A stretch of 64,000 nt of DNA from Limnohabitans parvus II-B4 (GCF_003063455.1 NZ_NESN01000001.1:868001-932000); one strand, 5' to 3'. Shown: positions 33,627 to 43,368, numbered from the stretch's first letter. Translations and numbers: made by a program. The notes: generated by a model not told the origin, from the sequence alone.

Positions 33627-34037
33627 TTAGCTTTCTGTGATGTCGCCGTCGATTTCAATGGTCACGCTGGCTTCAACCACCGCGTCCACCCCGCCTTGCA
33701 CGCTGAACTGCGTGACATAGCCGTAAAACGTCCAAGTGGCTGCAGCCACATCGGTGAAGGTGATCCGAAACTGACGACGGGTGCGGTTGGCGCGGTCGGT
33801 GCGCAGGCCCTGGTGCACTGCGTCTTCGGGGTTGTAGTGAAGACTCAGCGAAAGCTGGCCTTCGTCGCGCAAACCCACGCGTTTTTCTTTGGAAGTTGAG
33901 GCCAGATTGGTCACATCGATGACCGAGGCCTGGCCTCCGGGCCCCTGAAACGAGACCACGTTGGGGATGGTTTCAAAGGTGGTGGTGCCAAAGCGGGCAA
34001 TGGCAATACCCTGTGCGGTGATGGCGGTGCTGCTCAT
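33627..34037 (-). CDS. Major tail (tube) protein
   Basis: A 136-residue tail tube subunit, comparable with lambda gpV-type proteins. It is beta-rich (GIAIARFGTTTFETIPNVV, QFRITFTDVAAATWTFYGYV) and ends VEASVTIEIDGDITES, the common end of tube subunits in this phage group. Polymerised rings form the tube through which DNA passes. It lies between the tail-completion gene and the chaperones, the standard order. Confidence 0.85.
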   Translation of the reverse strand: MSSTAITAQGIAIARFGTTTFETIPNVVSFQGPGGQASVIDVTNLASTSKEKRVGLRDEGQLSLSLHYNPEDAVHQGLRTDRANRTRRQFRITFTDVAAATWTFYGYVTQFSVQGGVDAVVEASVTIEIDGDITES

Positions 34038-34084
34038 GCACGTGCTCCTGTTGTGCGGTGAAACTGTTGTGGGCTGAAACGGAT

Positions 34085-34429
34085 TCAGCGGTGGTAGGTG
34101 TAGTCCACGCTCACCCGGTACAGCCGGGCTTGCGCTTCAAATTCACTGAGCCCCATGCGCACATCGGCGATGGTGCTCTTATCGGCCAATAGCGCCGCCA
34201 GGACCTGGTCTTGCAGGTGCAAGGCCTCCTGGTAGGTTCTGGCGTAGGTGTCGACCTGCACGCGCACGCGCTGCAGGCCTCCTGACAAATTTGGCCCATC
34301 GATGCCGAAGATGTGTTCTTGCGCTATGGGCGTGTAAACGATGGCCGGGTACTGTGTGCTTTCTGGAGCGACAAGGGCGTACACCTCACCACCGGCCAAG
34401 TTCTGGATGGCGTCAAAGAAGTCCTGCAC
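34085..34429 (-). CDS. Tail completion protein, DUF3168 family
   Basis: A 114-residue protein with the DUF3168 pattern (YPAIVYTPIAQEHIFGIDGP, VRVQVDTYARTYQEALHLQDQV). Members (gp17/U-like) cap the tail end that joins the head. It lies between the HK97 gp10-like and tube genes. Confidence 0.82.
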   Translation of the reverse strand: MQDFFDAIQNLAGGEVYALVAPESTQYPAIVYTPIAQEHIFGIDGPNLSGGLQRVRVQVDTYARTYQEALHLQDQVLAALLADKSTIADVRMGLSEFEAQARLYRVSVDYTYHR

Positions 34430-34438
34430 CGCTGTGTC

Positions 34439-34930
34439 CTAAGGTCTTGTGCTGAATTTTTTGGCTTCTTGCGCCACGCGCTGCTGCAATCGCTCTTTCA
34501 TGGCCTGAGCCGCTTCGCGCCGTTTGGCCTCGAGCGCTGGACGCAGAAATGGACGTGCCGCCATCTTTCGGGTGCCAAACTCCACAAAGCGCCAATACCA
34601 GGCGTCTTGGGACAGGTTGCCTTTTTTGCCCTGCTTGCGGTACTTCTTACCGTGGCGCACCGTCACAAAGAAGGTCTGGCGCGTGAGGCTGGAGAGCTCG
34701 GGGATGTGCTTCATGATCACCGAGCGTTTGAGGGTGCCCGGTGGGGGCTGGTTCGGCCCCAGAGACTGCTGCGCCTTGGGTGCCCGGGCGCGGGCTTCGT
34801 CACGAACGACCTTTGCCCCGGCGTACACCGAAACACGCAAGCCGTTTCTGGCGACACGTTCTGGCAATTCGCGCAAGGCTTTGCCCAGTTCTGCCAGGCC
34901 TTCGATCTTGACGGTTTCACGTTTAGCCAT
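34439..34930 (-). CDS. HK97 gp10-like head-tail connector
   Basis: A 163-residue basic protein of the HK97 gp10 family (VKIEGLAELGKALRELPERV at the start, VYAGAKVVRDEARARAP, WRFVEFGTRKMAARPFLRPA), a head-tail joining or tail-terminator protein. It overlaps the adaptor gene by eight bases and precedes DUF3168. Confidence 0.88.
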   Translation of the reverse strand: MAKRETVKIEGLAELGKALRELPERVARNGLRVSVYAGAKVVRDEARARAPKAQQSLGPNQPPPGTLKRSVIMKHIPELSSLTRQTFFVTVRHGKKYRKQGKKGNLSQDAWYWRFVEFGTRKMAARPFLRPALEAKRREAAQAMKERLQQRVAQEAKKFSTRP

Positions 34931-35273
34931 CGTCTAGCCCTTCGCAAGCCAACAAGATGAGTTTGACCCGGCGCTCGTCCTCATCAAGAGCCGAATGGAT
35001 GTTGAACACCCGAGCTTTGTAAAGCGCGCGCATCTGAGCCACTTGGTGGGGGTTGTCAAAAAGGCTCTGGTGGCGCACCGTGATCTGGTGGGTGAGTTCT
35101 GCCGAGATCCGCCCAGCGATCACCGCTTCACGTCCTAACAGAGGCTGAATGTCAGCCCAGACGGTCGCCACATCGAGCCAAGTGCGGCAGGGGCCACCCA
35201 GGCGGTCTTTGGTCGTGCTGGGGCGCTGGATCCTGATGCGGCGCGTCAATGCGCCTGCTCCGATCGGGTTCAT
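34923..35273 (-). CDS. Head-tail adaptor (SPP1 gp16-like)
   Basis: A 116-residue protein with the head-closure pattern (GALTRRIRIQRPSTTKDRLG, WLDVATVWADIQPLLGREA, IAGRISAELTHQITVRH). It forms the stopper between portal complex and tail. It lies 7 bases after the connector gene. Confidence 0.85.
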   Translation of the reverse strand: MNPIGAGALTRRIRIQRPSTTKDRLGGPCRTWLDVATVWADIQPLLGREAVIAGRISAELTHQITVRHQSLFDNPHQVAQMRALYKARVFNIHSALDEDERRVKLILLACEGLDDG

Positions 35274-35280
35274 AAAGGCC

Positions 35281-35904
35281 TCATATCAGGGGTACTTTGT
35301 AGGGATCGAGCAGGCCATCGACAAAGGGCAAGGGGTCAATGCGACCTCGGGCCATCGACGCGACTTCCTCGCGGTGGGCGTACAGACTGCCCAGACGCAA
35401 CTTGATCCAGCTTTTGAGACCTTCGGGCACATCCGCTGCGCTGCCATACCCGGCATCAAAAGTCACAGAGACGGCACCGATTTGCGGCAAGGCCACAGGC
35501 CAGATCTGACCAAACACCGGAGTGATTCGGGCAGGCTCACAGGCCTTGTCCACCGTGTAATGTGCGGAGGGCATGACTTGCGAAACACCCGCCATGTCCA
35601 AATAGCGAATTTCCACCACCGATTGCAGGGGTGACTTGGGAATCAGGATGGCATGCCCAGGCAGCGTGAAGGTCTGCCCTGCAGGCACCCCCATGAGGCC
35701 GCAGCCCGGAAAGCTGTCGAGCACCATGCGCCAGCGGGCCGTGACCAGCTGCCGTTGGATCAGCATCTCGGCGGCCTGTCGGGCTGCAGAGATCAGCGCC
35801 TGAATCAGGGCATCGTCGTCGTCAAAGTCCACACGCAGGTGGAGCTTGGCCTCGGCCAGCGAGACGGGCTCGGCCGCTGGCGGGGTGATCAACTGCATGG
35901 GCAT
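35281..35904 (-). CDS. Head-tail connector (gp6-like)
   Basis: A 207-residue protein beginning MQLITPPAAEPVSLAEAKLHLRVD, with DDALIQALISAARQAAEMLIQRQL, both typical of gp6-like head-tail connectors. These form a ring beneath the portal. It stands between the capsid-adjacent protein and the adaptor. Confidence 0.87.
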   Translation of the reverse strand: MPMQLITPPAAEPVSLAEAKLHLRVDFDDDDALIQALISAARQAAEMLIQRQLVTARWRMVLDSFPGCGLMGVPAGQTFTLPGHAILIPKSPLQSVVEIRYLDMAGVSQVMPSAHYTVDKACEPARITPVFGQIWPVALPQIGAVSVTFDAGYGSAADVPEGLKSWIKLRLGSLYAHREEVASMARGRIDPLPFVDGLLDPYKVPLI

Positions 35905-35924
35905 GCACCGCTCTCCCCTTCAGA

Positions 35925-36374
35925 TCAAACGATCTGAGCCACAGCAGCCTGGTTGGCTGTTTCGGCTGAGGCCAGTCGCGGATTGACGCCCATCAGCTGC
36001 GCCGAGGTGTTGGCCGCCGCAGCAGCCACCGTGACCACGAGGCGGACGAAGGCAAAGCCATTGTTCACATCGAGCTCTTCAGGGCGCAAGTTGATGAGCG
36101 TCTGACGGTTGGCACCGTTGCTCGCCTGGGTGAGTTGCGCGATGGCTTTGCCCGCCACGTCCTTGGCACCCGTGCCATTGGCGTCCTGGGCCTGCTGCAG
36201 CTTGGCGTCGACGGTGGCACCTGTGGGCAAAGCGCCGGTTTGAACCAGCGCCAGCAGGCCATGGTGGGTGCTCAGCGGCACCCAGCCGGTGTTGGCGACA
36301 CCCGGTGCCTGGTTGCCCGGGTCGAGCGTGGCCAAGATAGACAGCAGTTCGCTGCCTTTTGCATTTGGAAACAT
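35925..36374 (-). CDS. Probable head accessory protein
   Basis: A 149-residue Ala-rich protein of unknown function directly downstream of the major capsid gene (29-base gap). It begins MFPNAKGSELLSILATLDPG and ends with an Ala-rich segment (VVTVAAAAANTSAQLMG). The position suggests a head decoration or minor head protein. No motif supports a precise call. Confidence 0.5.
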   Translation of the reverse strand: MFPNAKGSELLSILATLDPGNQAPGVANTGWVPLSTHHGLLALVQTGALPTGATVDAKLQQAQDANGTGAKDVAGKAIAQLTQASNGANRQTLINLRPEELDVNNGFAFVRLVVTVAAAAANTSAQLMGVNPRLASAETANQAAVAQIV

Positions 36375-36403
36375 GAGGGTTCTCCTTCAAAGTAGGGCGA
36401 CGA

Positions 36404-37735
36404 TCAGCGTGCGCCCAGTTGGACAAAGGGCGACAAGGTGGCGTTGCCCTTGGCCGGGGCAATGGGCGCGGCGATCTTGGACTGGCCGTCCATGCGGAAC
36501 GTGGTCCGAAACGCCGTGAGGTCCGAGTCGAAGTACAGGTGCATGGAGGTGGCCGTTTGCATGCCACCAGCCTTGGTGATGGTCTGGTAGTACGACAGGT
36601 CGGCCAGCAACACATCGCCCGCTGCAGAAAAGCTGTTGGCGTGCTGGGAGACGAACACCGGGCGACCCAGCAAAGTGCCGTAGGGTGAGACCTGGATGCC
36701 GCCGACGGGCAATCCCGTGGGCAGGTAAATCGGGTAGTTGCCCAGCATGAGCGTGAAAAGAGCTGGCAGTACGTCGTTGTTGACGATCCACACGGCCTTG
36801 CCAAATGAGCCCGGCGGCAGGCGAGAAATCATCTTGGCCAGGTTCTGGGCCAGAAGTGTCTGGGCTGCCTGGCCCGACTCCTTGGCTACCGTCACCGTGG
36901 TCGCGTTGGTCATGCAGCCCACAGGCAGGCCGGTGCCCGCGCCAAACAAGATCGACTCGTTGGTCTTCCAGCGGATGGAAGTAGCGATCTTGTCGGGCAG
37001 ATAGGTTGACAGCGCATTGGTGTCGTCCAGCAGTTCGTCGGTCACTGGCACCAGGGCCATGAGCTTTTTGAGGCGCAAGGTGGAAAGACCCAGCACAGGT
37101 TTGGTGGCACCGGCCGGATTGGCTTCGCCTTGCCAGTAGGCTCGGATGCCGTTGGTGCCCCAGGGCGTGGTCTCATCCTTGGGGAAGGCCATGGTGTTGC
37201 CCGTGATCTCGACGTTGTCGGTCAGCGGCAGCAAGGAGTCTTCACCCAAGGAGAGCTGGAAAATTTCTTGAGCGAATTGGGGCGGCACCAAAAAGCCACC
37301 GTCTTGCGCCGAGCCTTCGTTGCCAAAAGAGGCAGGGGCGACGGCACCGCGACCGGAGCCAATCAGGAGGCGCTCGTCGATGGCGCTGCCGGGGTTTTGG
37401 GCCTGACGCACGGTTTTGAGGAAGTCGCCCACGGTTTTGAAGCCGTGCTTGGGGTCGACTTCGAGGTTGTCGGTGACGGAAATTACCGTGGATGTGTGAC
37501 CATGGGAGACTGCTGAATGGGCCACATTGGCCATATGCGCCTCTTCGGCGATCAGGGCAGCCTCGCGGTCGATGGCTGCTGACGCCACCTCGATCTTGGC
37601 CTTGAGGGCGTTGAAGGCATTCAACTCCTCATCGGTCATATCGCGCTCTTCAGATGCGGCGATGTCGGTCAGGGCGCGGGCGTCCTTGACCAGGGTGGCT
37701 TTGCGAGCTTGAAGCTCGCGCAATTGCTTACTCAT
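36404..37735 (-). CDS. Major capsid protein, HK97 family
   Basis: A 443-residue HK97-fold capsid protein. Residues 1 to about 110 form the helical delta (scaffold) domain (LRELQARKATLVKDARALTD, DEELNAFNALKAKIEVA), which the S49 protease upstream would remove. The capsid domain has DGGFLVPPQFAQEIFQL, TLRLKKLMALVPVTDELLDD and FGAGTGLPVGCMTN. Whether the shell is covalently crosslinked cannot be told from sequence alone. Confidence 0.92.
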   Translation of the reverse strand: MSKQLRELQARKATLVKDARALTDIAASEERDMTDEELNAFNALKAKIEVASAAIDREAALIAEEAHMANVAHSAVSHGHTSTVISVTDNLEVDPKHGFKTVGDFLKTVRQAQNPGSAIDERLLIGSGRGAVAPASFGNEGSAQDGGFLVPPQFAQEIFQLSLGEDSLLPLTDNVEITGNTMAFPKDETTPWGTNGIRAYWQGEANPAGATKPVLGLSTLRLKKLMALVPVTDELLDDTNALSTYLPDKIATSIRWKTNESILFGAGTGLPVGCMTNATTVTVAKESGQAAQTLLAQNLAKMISRLPPGSFGKAVWIVNNDVLPALFTLMLGNYPIYLPTGLPVGGIQVSPYGTLLGRPVFVSQHANSFSAAGDVLLADLSYYQTITKAGGMQTATSMHLYFDSDLTAFRTTFRMDGQSKIAAPIAPAKGNATLSPFVQLGAR

Positions 37736-37873
37736 TGGGGTTGCTCCAGATATGAAAATGCCGCCCAGGCAGTAAGCACGGGGCGGCGGTTTGAGGCGCG
37801 ACCAACGGGTCGCAGGTGGTCGGCAGCCCTCAACGGAGGACTGCTGAATTGGGGAAACGGAATCTGTTCGAAG

Positions 37874-38812
37874 TCAGATCAGCGCGAGGGCTGCTCGTGC
37901 CCGGCCAAGCCGGGAAGCACCCGGTGGCTTTTGAGGGACGGCCGACTTTTGCATCTTGGCCAGCACATCGTCAAAGGTGGCAATGCCGTCCACCATCTTG
38001 GCGGCAAGCGCCGCATCGGCGCCCAACACCCGGCCTTCGCCCATGCCATCACGCACATCGCCAATCGAGACGCCTCGGCCCTTGGCCACGGCTTTGATGA
38101 AGGCGTTGTAATAGTCGTCCACGCGGGACTGCATAAAGGCCTGGGCCTCAGGATCCAGCGGCACATACGGGTTGCCCTCGACCTTGAACTTGCCTGCCGA
38201 AATCAGGGTGGGTTTGACCCCCTCCTCTTCCAGCGCCTTTGAGTAATCAAAGTGGGCCTGCCAGACACCGATGGAGCCCACCTCGCCACCCGGGGTGACA
38301 TAGAACTCACCGGCCGAGCAACCGATCCAATAGGCGGCCGAGGCGGCCAGGCTATTGGCCACGGCCACCACGGGCTTTTGGGCCCGGGCTTTGACAATCT
38401 CGGCGGCCAGCTCGGCAACGCCGTAGACGCTGCCGCCTGGGCTATCGATGTCGATCAGGATTTGGCCCACAGTGTCATCCGCCAAGACATTGCGCAATGC
38501 GCTTGTGAATTTCTGGGTGCTGGTACTGCCCGGCCCTGAGATGTCATCGACCATGTTGCCGCGCTGCGTGACCACCCCATACAGGGGCAGGACCGCGATG
38601 CCAGCTCCGGCATTGGAAGAGGCACGGTCTGTTGCGAACTGTTTACGCGTATCCCGCAGCACCCGGTCCGTATTGATCTGAAACAGCGTCTCGTCGCTGG
38701 GGGACACGTCAGAAGACCAACGGGTGAGGACGGCAGTCATGGCCTGCAGACGCTCGGGCATCAATGCCCAGGGCGTGGTCAAAAATTCAGAGATCAGAAG
38801 TTGCTTGTTCAT
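37874..38812 (-). CDS. Head maturation protease, S49/ClpP-like
   Basis: A 312-residue S49 (SppA/protease IV type) peptidase. It has the oxyanion strand IDIDSPGGSVYGVAELA, the nucleophile region ANSLAASAAYWIGCSAGEFY and EVGSIGVWQAHFDYSKAL with a conserved Lys downstream. In phages of this type it processes the capsid delta domain and portal. Its ATG overlaps the portal stop by four bases. A 138-base gap separates it from the capsid gene. Confidence 0.88.
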   Translation of the reverse strand: MNKQLLISEFLTTPWALMPERLQAMTAVLTRWSSDVSPSDETLFQINTDRVLRDTRKQFATDRASSNAGAGIAVLPLYGVVTQRGNMVDDISGPGSTSTQKFTSALRNVLADDTVGQILIDIDSPGGSVYGVAELAAEIVKARAQKPVVAVANSLAASAAYWIGCSAGEFYVTPGGEVGSIGVWQAHFDYSKALEEEGVKPTLISAGKFKVEGNPYVPLDPEAQAFMQSRVDDYYNAFIKAVAKGRGVSIGDVRDGMGEGRVLGADAALAAKMVDGIATFDDVLAKMQKSAVPQKPPGASRLGRARAALALI

Positions 38813-40293
38813 TCATGCGTTCCAAGTTCGATGAGCGCTTGCGCCAGTGCATGCTCATCGGTAGGTGTTTCAATGTGGGTGGCCCACTGCTCAACCCGTG
38901 ATGGAGTCAAGCCGAAGGTCTCAGAGATCAAATTCACTTCTTTGGGTCCGATCGCACCGGTCCTGCTGATGCGACGGGCCAGACGCTGTGCGTTGACATG
39001 AACCAAACCCCGCAGCCTCTGGTGAATGGCCTGATCAGACCCGGGGTCTGCGTCAGGTGAGGGCGTTCCGTCTGCCGCTGCAGTCTGTGACTCCAATGCC
39101 TCGGCCGCGTCCTCTTCGACCATGTTGAGCGGGCGAAGGGGCTGATCCAGTCCAGAAATCGGGTTGAGGTTCTCGGCGATACGGGCCTCATTGCGGGTGA
39201 GCCAGCCGTTTTGGATGCCGCTTTGGTAGTAAGCCGAGCGGCTGGCCGCATCACCACGCATCAGGTTGGCGAAGTCAAACTCGATTTCGAGCTCATCGCC
39301 TTCCAGCATCAGGTCCGCTTCGATCGAAGCCTCCCAGCGCTCGGCCCAGGGCGTCATGGTGTGCATGACGAACTCCAGGCTTTGCTGCTCGATGTTCGAG
39401 AAGGTGGCCCGATCCAGGTCCGCGATCATGTGTGGCGGCACCCGAAACAGGCGAGCGATGTCCGTGATCTGGAACTTGCGCAGCTCCAGGAACTGGGCGT
39501 CCTTGTTGGTGACGCCCACCTCGTGGAACTTCATGCCGTTCTCCAGCACCAGCACCTTGCCCCGGTTCGCTCCGGACTGCGCCTGCTGGTAGGACTCACG
39601 AAATACCTTCTTGGCTTCGGCGTCCTTGAAGTTGCCCGGGAACTCGATCCAGCCGCCCGTGGGTTTGGCATCGTTGTTGAAAAACCGGGCGCCATAGTCC
39701 TGCGCGGCCAATGCCATGCCCAGGCTCTCACGGGAAAGCTCGATGGGACTCAAGCCCAGCAGACCGTCCGAGGACAAACCCCGCAGGTGCCAGACCTCGC
39801 CGCGAGGCAGGACCATCTCGTGACCCGTCTGGTTCTGAATCCGATATCGGTAGTCACCTTCAGTGAGTAGTTCCATTCGCACCCGGTCCGGATGGATAGG
39901 GATCAGCTCGGTGATCTCGCCCCGGCCGTTGGCCAGAATTTGGCAGAAGGCATTGCCACGCAGGGCCAGGTGCCCCTGCAGCATCTCGCGCCACTCGAAC
40001 GGGTTCTGGTACCGGTTGGGCTTCTTGCCCAACAACCGGTAGAGCCAGTGGTCCGTCACCCGGTCCTTGCCGCCGTCTGCTCGAGCGCGGTAGACCACAA
40101 GTGGGAGCGAGGCCATGGTCTCAGACAGGATGCGCACGCAGGCATAGACCGCTGCCAGGCGCATGGCCGAATCGGCCGAGACGCGCATGCCCGAGACGCT
40201 GCGCACCGATACAGGCTCAAAAAAGAAATCGCCCCATGGGGAGCGATCACTTGCGGAAGCCTTGAATCGGTCAAAGAGGTTGAAAATTCCCAT
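38809..40293 (-). CDS. Portal protein, HK97 family
   Basis: A 494-residue portal protein forming the twelve-membered DNA entry ring. Features are MGIFNLFDRF, MRLAAVYACVRILSETMASLPLVVYRA, NPFEWREMLQGHLALRGNAFCQI and RVPPHMIADLDRATFSNIEQQ. Start chosen at the ATG 40293; a GTG seven codons upstream (40314) is possible. It follows TerL and overlaps the protease gene. Confidence 0.92.
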   Translation of the reverse strand: MGIFNLFDRFKASASDRSPWGDFFFEPVSVRSVSGMRVSADSAMRLAAVYACVRILSETMASLPLVVYRARADGGKDRVTDHWLYRLLGKKPNRYQNPFEWREMLQGHLALRGNAFCQILANGRGEITELIPIHPDRVRMELLTEGDYRYRIQNQTGHEMVLPRGEVWHLRGLSSDGLLGLSPIELSRESLGMALAAQDYGARFFNNDAKPTGGWIEFPGNFKDAEAKKVFRESYQQAQSGANRGKVLVLENGMKFHEVGVTNKDAQFLELRKFQITDIARLFRVPPHMIADLDRATFSNIEQQSLEFVMHTMTPWAERWEASIEADLMLEGDELEIEFDFANLMRGDAASRSAYYQSGIQNGWLTRNEARIAENLNPISGLDQPLRPLNMVEEDAAEALESQTAAADGTPSPDADPGSDQAIHQRLRGLVHVNAQRLARRISRTGAIGPKEVNLISETFGLTPSRVEQWATHIETPTDEHALAQALIELGTHE

Positions 40294-40325
40294 CGGTAGT
40301 GTCAGAAAACGCACCTGCCGTCTCG

Positions 40326-42032
40326 TTAGAGCAGCATCAGCTCGTAGTCGGATCCCAGCACCACCGAGTCCCCCGGTTTGATCGCCCGAGAGAGGGCCAT
40401 GATCAGTGCCACGATGCCGTCGATCTTGTTTTCTGCTCGCTCCTTGCGCGGGTAAATGTTGTCTTTGACGTCCGTGTGGGCCACCACGTTGCTGGCCATC
40501 CAGGCCAATACCGGGTCGCCGTCATGGGCGAGCTTCTTTTGCAGGACCAAGGCTTCAAGCGTCTTCATCGGCTCGCTGAAATTGAGCACTGTGGGACGCA
40601 CCTCGATCATGGGCAGGCCCTCGGACAGCATCCGGGTGGACAACTGTGTGGCCTGAAACGGATCGAAGGCCACGGCTTCCACGGAAAACCGGGACGCGAT
40701 GTCCAGCAGATCGGCCTCGATCCAGCTGAAGTCGATCACCTTGCCCGGCGTCACAGACAGGCGGCCGGTATGGGCCCAGCCCTCGTACTGGCTGTTGCCC
40801 GCAGCCTGGACCGTGTCCTCTGGCAGGTAGTACTTGCCAAACACGGCATATGCGTCAGGTGTGTCGGGGTGCTGGAACACCATGACCAGCGCCGCAATGT
40901 CCGTCTTGCTGGCCAGGTCCAGGCCCACCCAACAGGGCTGGCCCAGGAACTGGTCCAGCTCCAGATCCGGGTTGGTGCCCGCGTCCCAGGCCCGCATGTC
41001 CATCCAGGCCTTATCCGCGCTCACCCATTCGTTGAGGTGCTTGGTCTTGAAGTTGTTGACCGCGCTGGGCAACTGCATGGCCTTGGCCTGCAGGGGAACC
41101 AGAATCTCTTCACGCACAGAGACGCCCCAGTTGGGGTTGGCTTTGATGAGGGAGTCCTTGATGGTCCAGTCGTCCCCTTCATCGAGGCCGTAAATGATCC
41201 CGAACTGAGAGTCGTCTTCGAACACTCGGTTGAGCAGCTTGGTGACAAAGCTCCTGACCTCGTAACAAATCCCCGAGCGGTTGCTGCCAGCCGTGGTGAT
41301 CACCCACAGCAGCGAGTTGTCTCGCTTGCCGGTACCAGTTTCCACCACGTCATAGACCGTTCGGGTCTTGTGGGCGTGAAGCTCGTCAATACAACCGAAG
41401 TGGATGTTCAGGCCGTCCAGCGTCGAGCCCTCAGCCGAGAGCGCTTCGAACTTGGAGCCGGTTTGCAAGACATGCATGTTGTGCGCCCCGACGTTCACCG
41501 CAAACCGGTTCCGAAATCCCGGGCTCAGGCGCGCCATGGTCTGGGCATCGCCAAAGACGATGCGGGCCTGATCGCGGGTGGTGGCGAGCGAGTACACCTC
41601 AGCGCCGCCCTCGCGGTCGGCTGCAAGCATATAAAGACCCACCGCCGATGACAGGGTGGACTTGGCATTGCCCCTTGGCACCTCGATGTACGACCGCCTG
41701 AAACGGCGTTTACCGTCCGATTTGACCCATCCGAATACTGTGGACAGGATGAACACCTGCCATGGCTCCAGAACAATCATCCGGCTGGCCAGTGGGCCTT
41801 TGACGTGAGGCAGGCGCTCGATGAAGGCACAGAGGTTGTCTGCGGGTCGGTAGGGCCTGCCGTACCGATCGAGCAGCTCCGGGTTGAACTGGTAAATGCT
41901 GCTCTTGCGTTTGAAGCGAATCAGGTCATCGAGTTGGCGTTTGCAGGCTTTCTGGACCCATTCACAGGTCAGGATCTCACCTGATACGACGCGCTGTGCA
42001 TATTGTTTGGCGCTCGCGGCATATCCACTCAT
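40326..42032 (-). CDS. Terminase large subunit
   Basis: A 568-residue packaging motor with an N-terminal ATPase (Walker A EVPRGNAKST, then SLATTRDQARIVFGDAQTM) and a C-terminal RNase H-like nuclease with acidic residues (GLDLASKTDIAALVMVF; IEADLLDIA; AVAFDPFQATQL). It is of the type that pairs with P27 small subunits and HK97 heads. It lies 15 bases after terS and 32 bases before the portal start. Confidence 0.93.
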   Translation of the reverse strand: MSGYAASAKQYAQRVVSGEILTCEWVQKACKRQLDDLIRFKRKSSIYQFNPELLDRYGRPYRPADNLCAFIERLPHVKGPLASRMIVLEPWQVFILSTVFGWVKSDGKRRFRRSYIEVPRGNAKSTLSSAVGLYMLAADREGGAEVYSLATTRDQARIVFGDAQTMARLSPGFRNRFAVNVGAHNMHVLQTGSKFEALSAEGSTLDGLNIHFGCIDELHAHKTRTVYDVVETGTGKRDNSLLWVITTAGSNRSGICYEVRSFVTKLLNRVFEDDSQFGIIYGLDEGDDWTIKDSLIKANPNWGVSVREEILVPLQAKAMQLPSAVNNFKTKHLNEWVSADKAWMDMRAWDAGTNPDLELDQFLGQPCWVGLDLASKTDIAALVMVFQHPDTPDAYAVFGKYYLPEDTVQAAGNSQYEGWAHTGRLSVTPGKVIDFSWIEADLLDIASRFSVEAVAFDPFQATQLSTRMLSEGLPMIEVRPTVLNFSEPMKTLEALVLQKKLAHDGDPVLAWMASNVVAHTDVKDNIYPRKERAENKIDGIVALIMALSRAIKPGDSVVLGSDYELMLL

Positions 42033-42047
42033 CGTTTGCTCTCGGTC

Positions 42048-42509
42048 TTACCCAACAATGTCCTCCCAGAGATCGAGTTCTTCGCCCGGTCGCTCGTTTG
42101 GAATGGAGATGCGCGAGCGAGACGCAGGCGTGAACCCCATCTCGATCGCAGCCTTGGTCATGATCTGGGCCTGCTTGTTGGCAATGGCCAGGTATGGCGA
42201 CTGCATGGGCACACCGCTGTGGGGCGCCTTCACCAAGAGCCCCGTTTTGCCGATGCCTGCCTGGGCCTGTCGGTACAGGTCTGCCGCGCAGGCCCAGATT
42301 TCCAGCACAGACATGTCCAGCTTGCGAATCAGGGTGGGCGGCGCACATTCAAGCGCGTAGCGCCAGGCAGCCTTGGCACCCTCAGGCATGTAGTCCGGAG
42401 GCTCGACCAGCAAGCCCTCTGGGATGGGCTCGTGGTAGTTGGTCCGGCAAGGCTGCAAGGTCCCCTTGATCTGCTTGACTTGAGTCGGCAGTGGCTTGCG
42501 TCCACCCAT
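42048..42509 (-). CDS. Terminase small subunit, P27 family
   Basis: A 153-residue P27-type small terminase subunit that recognises phage DNA for packaging. It begins MGGRKPLPTQVKQIKGTLQP, the family signature, and has LYRQAQAGIGKTGLLVKAP and LAIANKQAQIMTKAAIEMGFTP. The upstream 160 bases, between it and the HNH gene, could hold the packaging site, but I see no clear cos or pac signature. Confidence 0.9.
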   Translation of the reverse strand: MGGRKPLPTQVKQIKGTLQPCRTNYHEPIPEGLLVEPPDYMPEGAKAAWRYALECAPPTLIRKLDMSVLEIWACAADLYRQAQAGIGKTGLLVKAPHSGVPMQSPYLAIANKQAQIMTKAAIEMGFTPASRSRISIPNERPGEELDLWEDIVG

Positions 42510-42671
42510 AAATCACCCGCTTGGTTTGATGTTCATCTGATGCACGGCCTTTGCTGCGCAGAGTCTTTGGAAAAGGGGATACCCCCCCTTGTTCAATTTG
42601 CACGCACAAAAATTTGCGCAAGCGCACGCATCTCGGGCGCCAGTCTGTAGAGATTCAGACCCCCTACCCCC

Positions 42672-43052
42672 TCAGGACGGGGCCTGGTTGCGCAGGGATG
42701 CCGTCTCTGAGGCGGTCTTGGCGTTGTGACAGGGCACGCACAGGCTCTGCAGGTTCGCTCGCTCAAAGCGCTCACCGCCAAGCTTCACTGGAACGATGTG
42801 ATCGACCACCTTGGCGGGCTGCAGCACGCCCTTGGCCTGGCACCTGCAGCAAAGCGGGTTATCCCGTAACACCGCTGCGCGCGTGTTGCGCCACCTGGCC
42901 GATTGATAGAAGCCCAGCTCTGTGTCGAACCCACGCCGCGCACGCCCGTACTCACGGTGCACTTGGGGCTGGTGATTAGCGCAATAGCCGGGCACGTTCA
43001 GCACCTGCGCGCAACCCGGATATCTGCATGGAGTGGGCGCACTTCGCGGCAT
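42672..43052 (-). CDS. HNH endonuclease
   Basis: A 126-residue HNH nuclease. It has DHIVPVKLGGERFERANLQSLCVPCHNAKT, with the Asp-His pair, Asn and the CxxC/CxxCH zinc ligands, preceded by LCCRCQAKG. An N-terminal CRYPGCAQVLNVPGYCANH zinc knuckle is also present. HNH proteins next to terminase genes are often required for packaging cleavage. It is the first gene of the minus-strand late operon. Confidence 0.9.
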   Translation of the reverse strand: MPRSAPTPCRYPGCAQVLNVPGYCANHQPQVHREYGRARRGFDTELGFYQSARWRNTRAAVLRDNPLCCRCQAKGVLQPAKVVDHIVPVKLGGERFERANLQSLCVPCHNAKTASETASLRNQAPS

Positions 43053-43158
43053 CTCAATCGGCTTTCAAGGAATAAGCGACAGCTTGAAAAATTGACTTGG
43101 CTTCATCTTGATTCAGAGCGTCAATGCTCCACATCCAATCAACACAAGGAGAAAGCGC

Positions 43159-43368
43159 ATGAAATCAAGCCAAGAAATCGACCAGCTGTTCAACCGCATC
43201 GCGAACGAACACCTCTACATCGAAACCCTGGAGACCCAGCACAGAGACCGGCTGGACTTTCACGAGGTGGCGGTATGGGGAATCAAGTGCGCGCTGGCCG
43301 CAGCCTACGCAGAAGGGATCGCAGCAGGAAAAAAAGTAAAAGTACCAAGGAGCAAACAATGCAACTGA
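43159..43368 (+). CDS. Small phage protein, resembles DUF6900
   Basis: A 69-residue protein starting at ATG 43159 with AAGGAG upstream (43146-43151). The pattern LFNRIANEHLYIETLETQHRDRLDFHEVAVWGIK fits the DUF6900 family, known from phages and plasmids, function unknown. It begins a short plus-strand cluster facing away from the late operon and overlaps the next gene by ten bases. Confidence 0.65.
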   Translation: MKSSQEIDQLFNRIANEHLYIETLETQHRDRLDFHEVAVWGIKCALAAAYAEGIAAGKKVKVPRSKQCN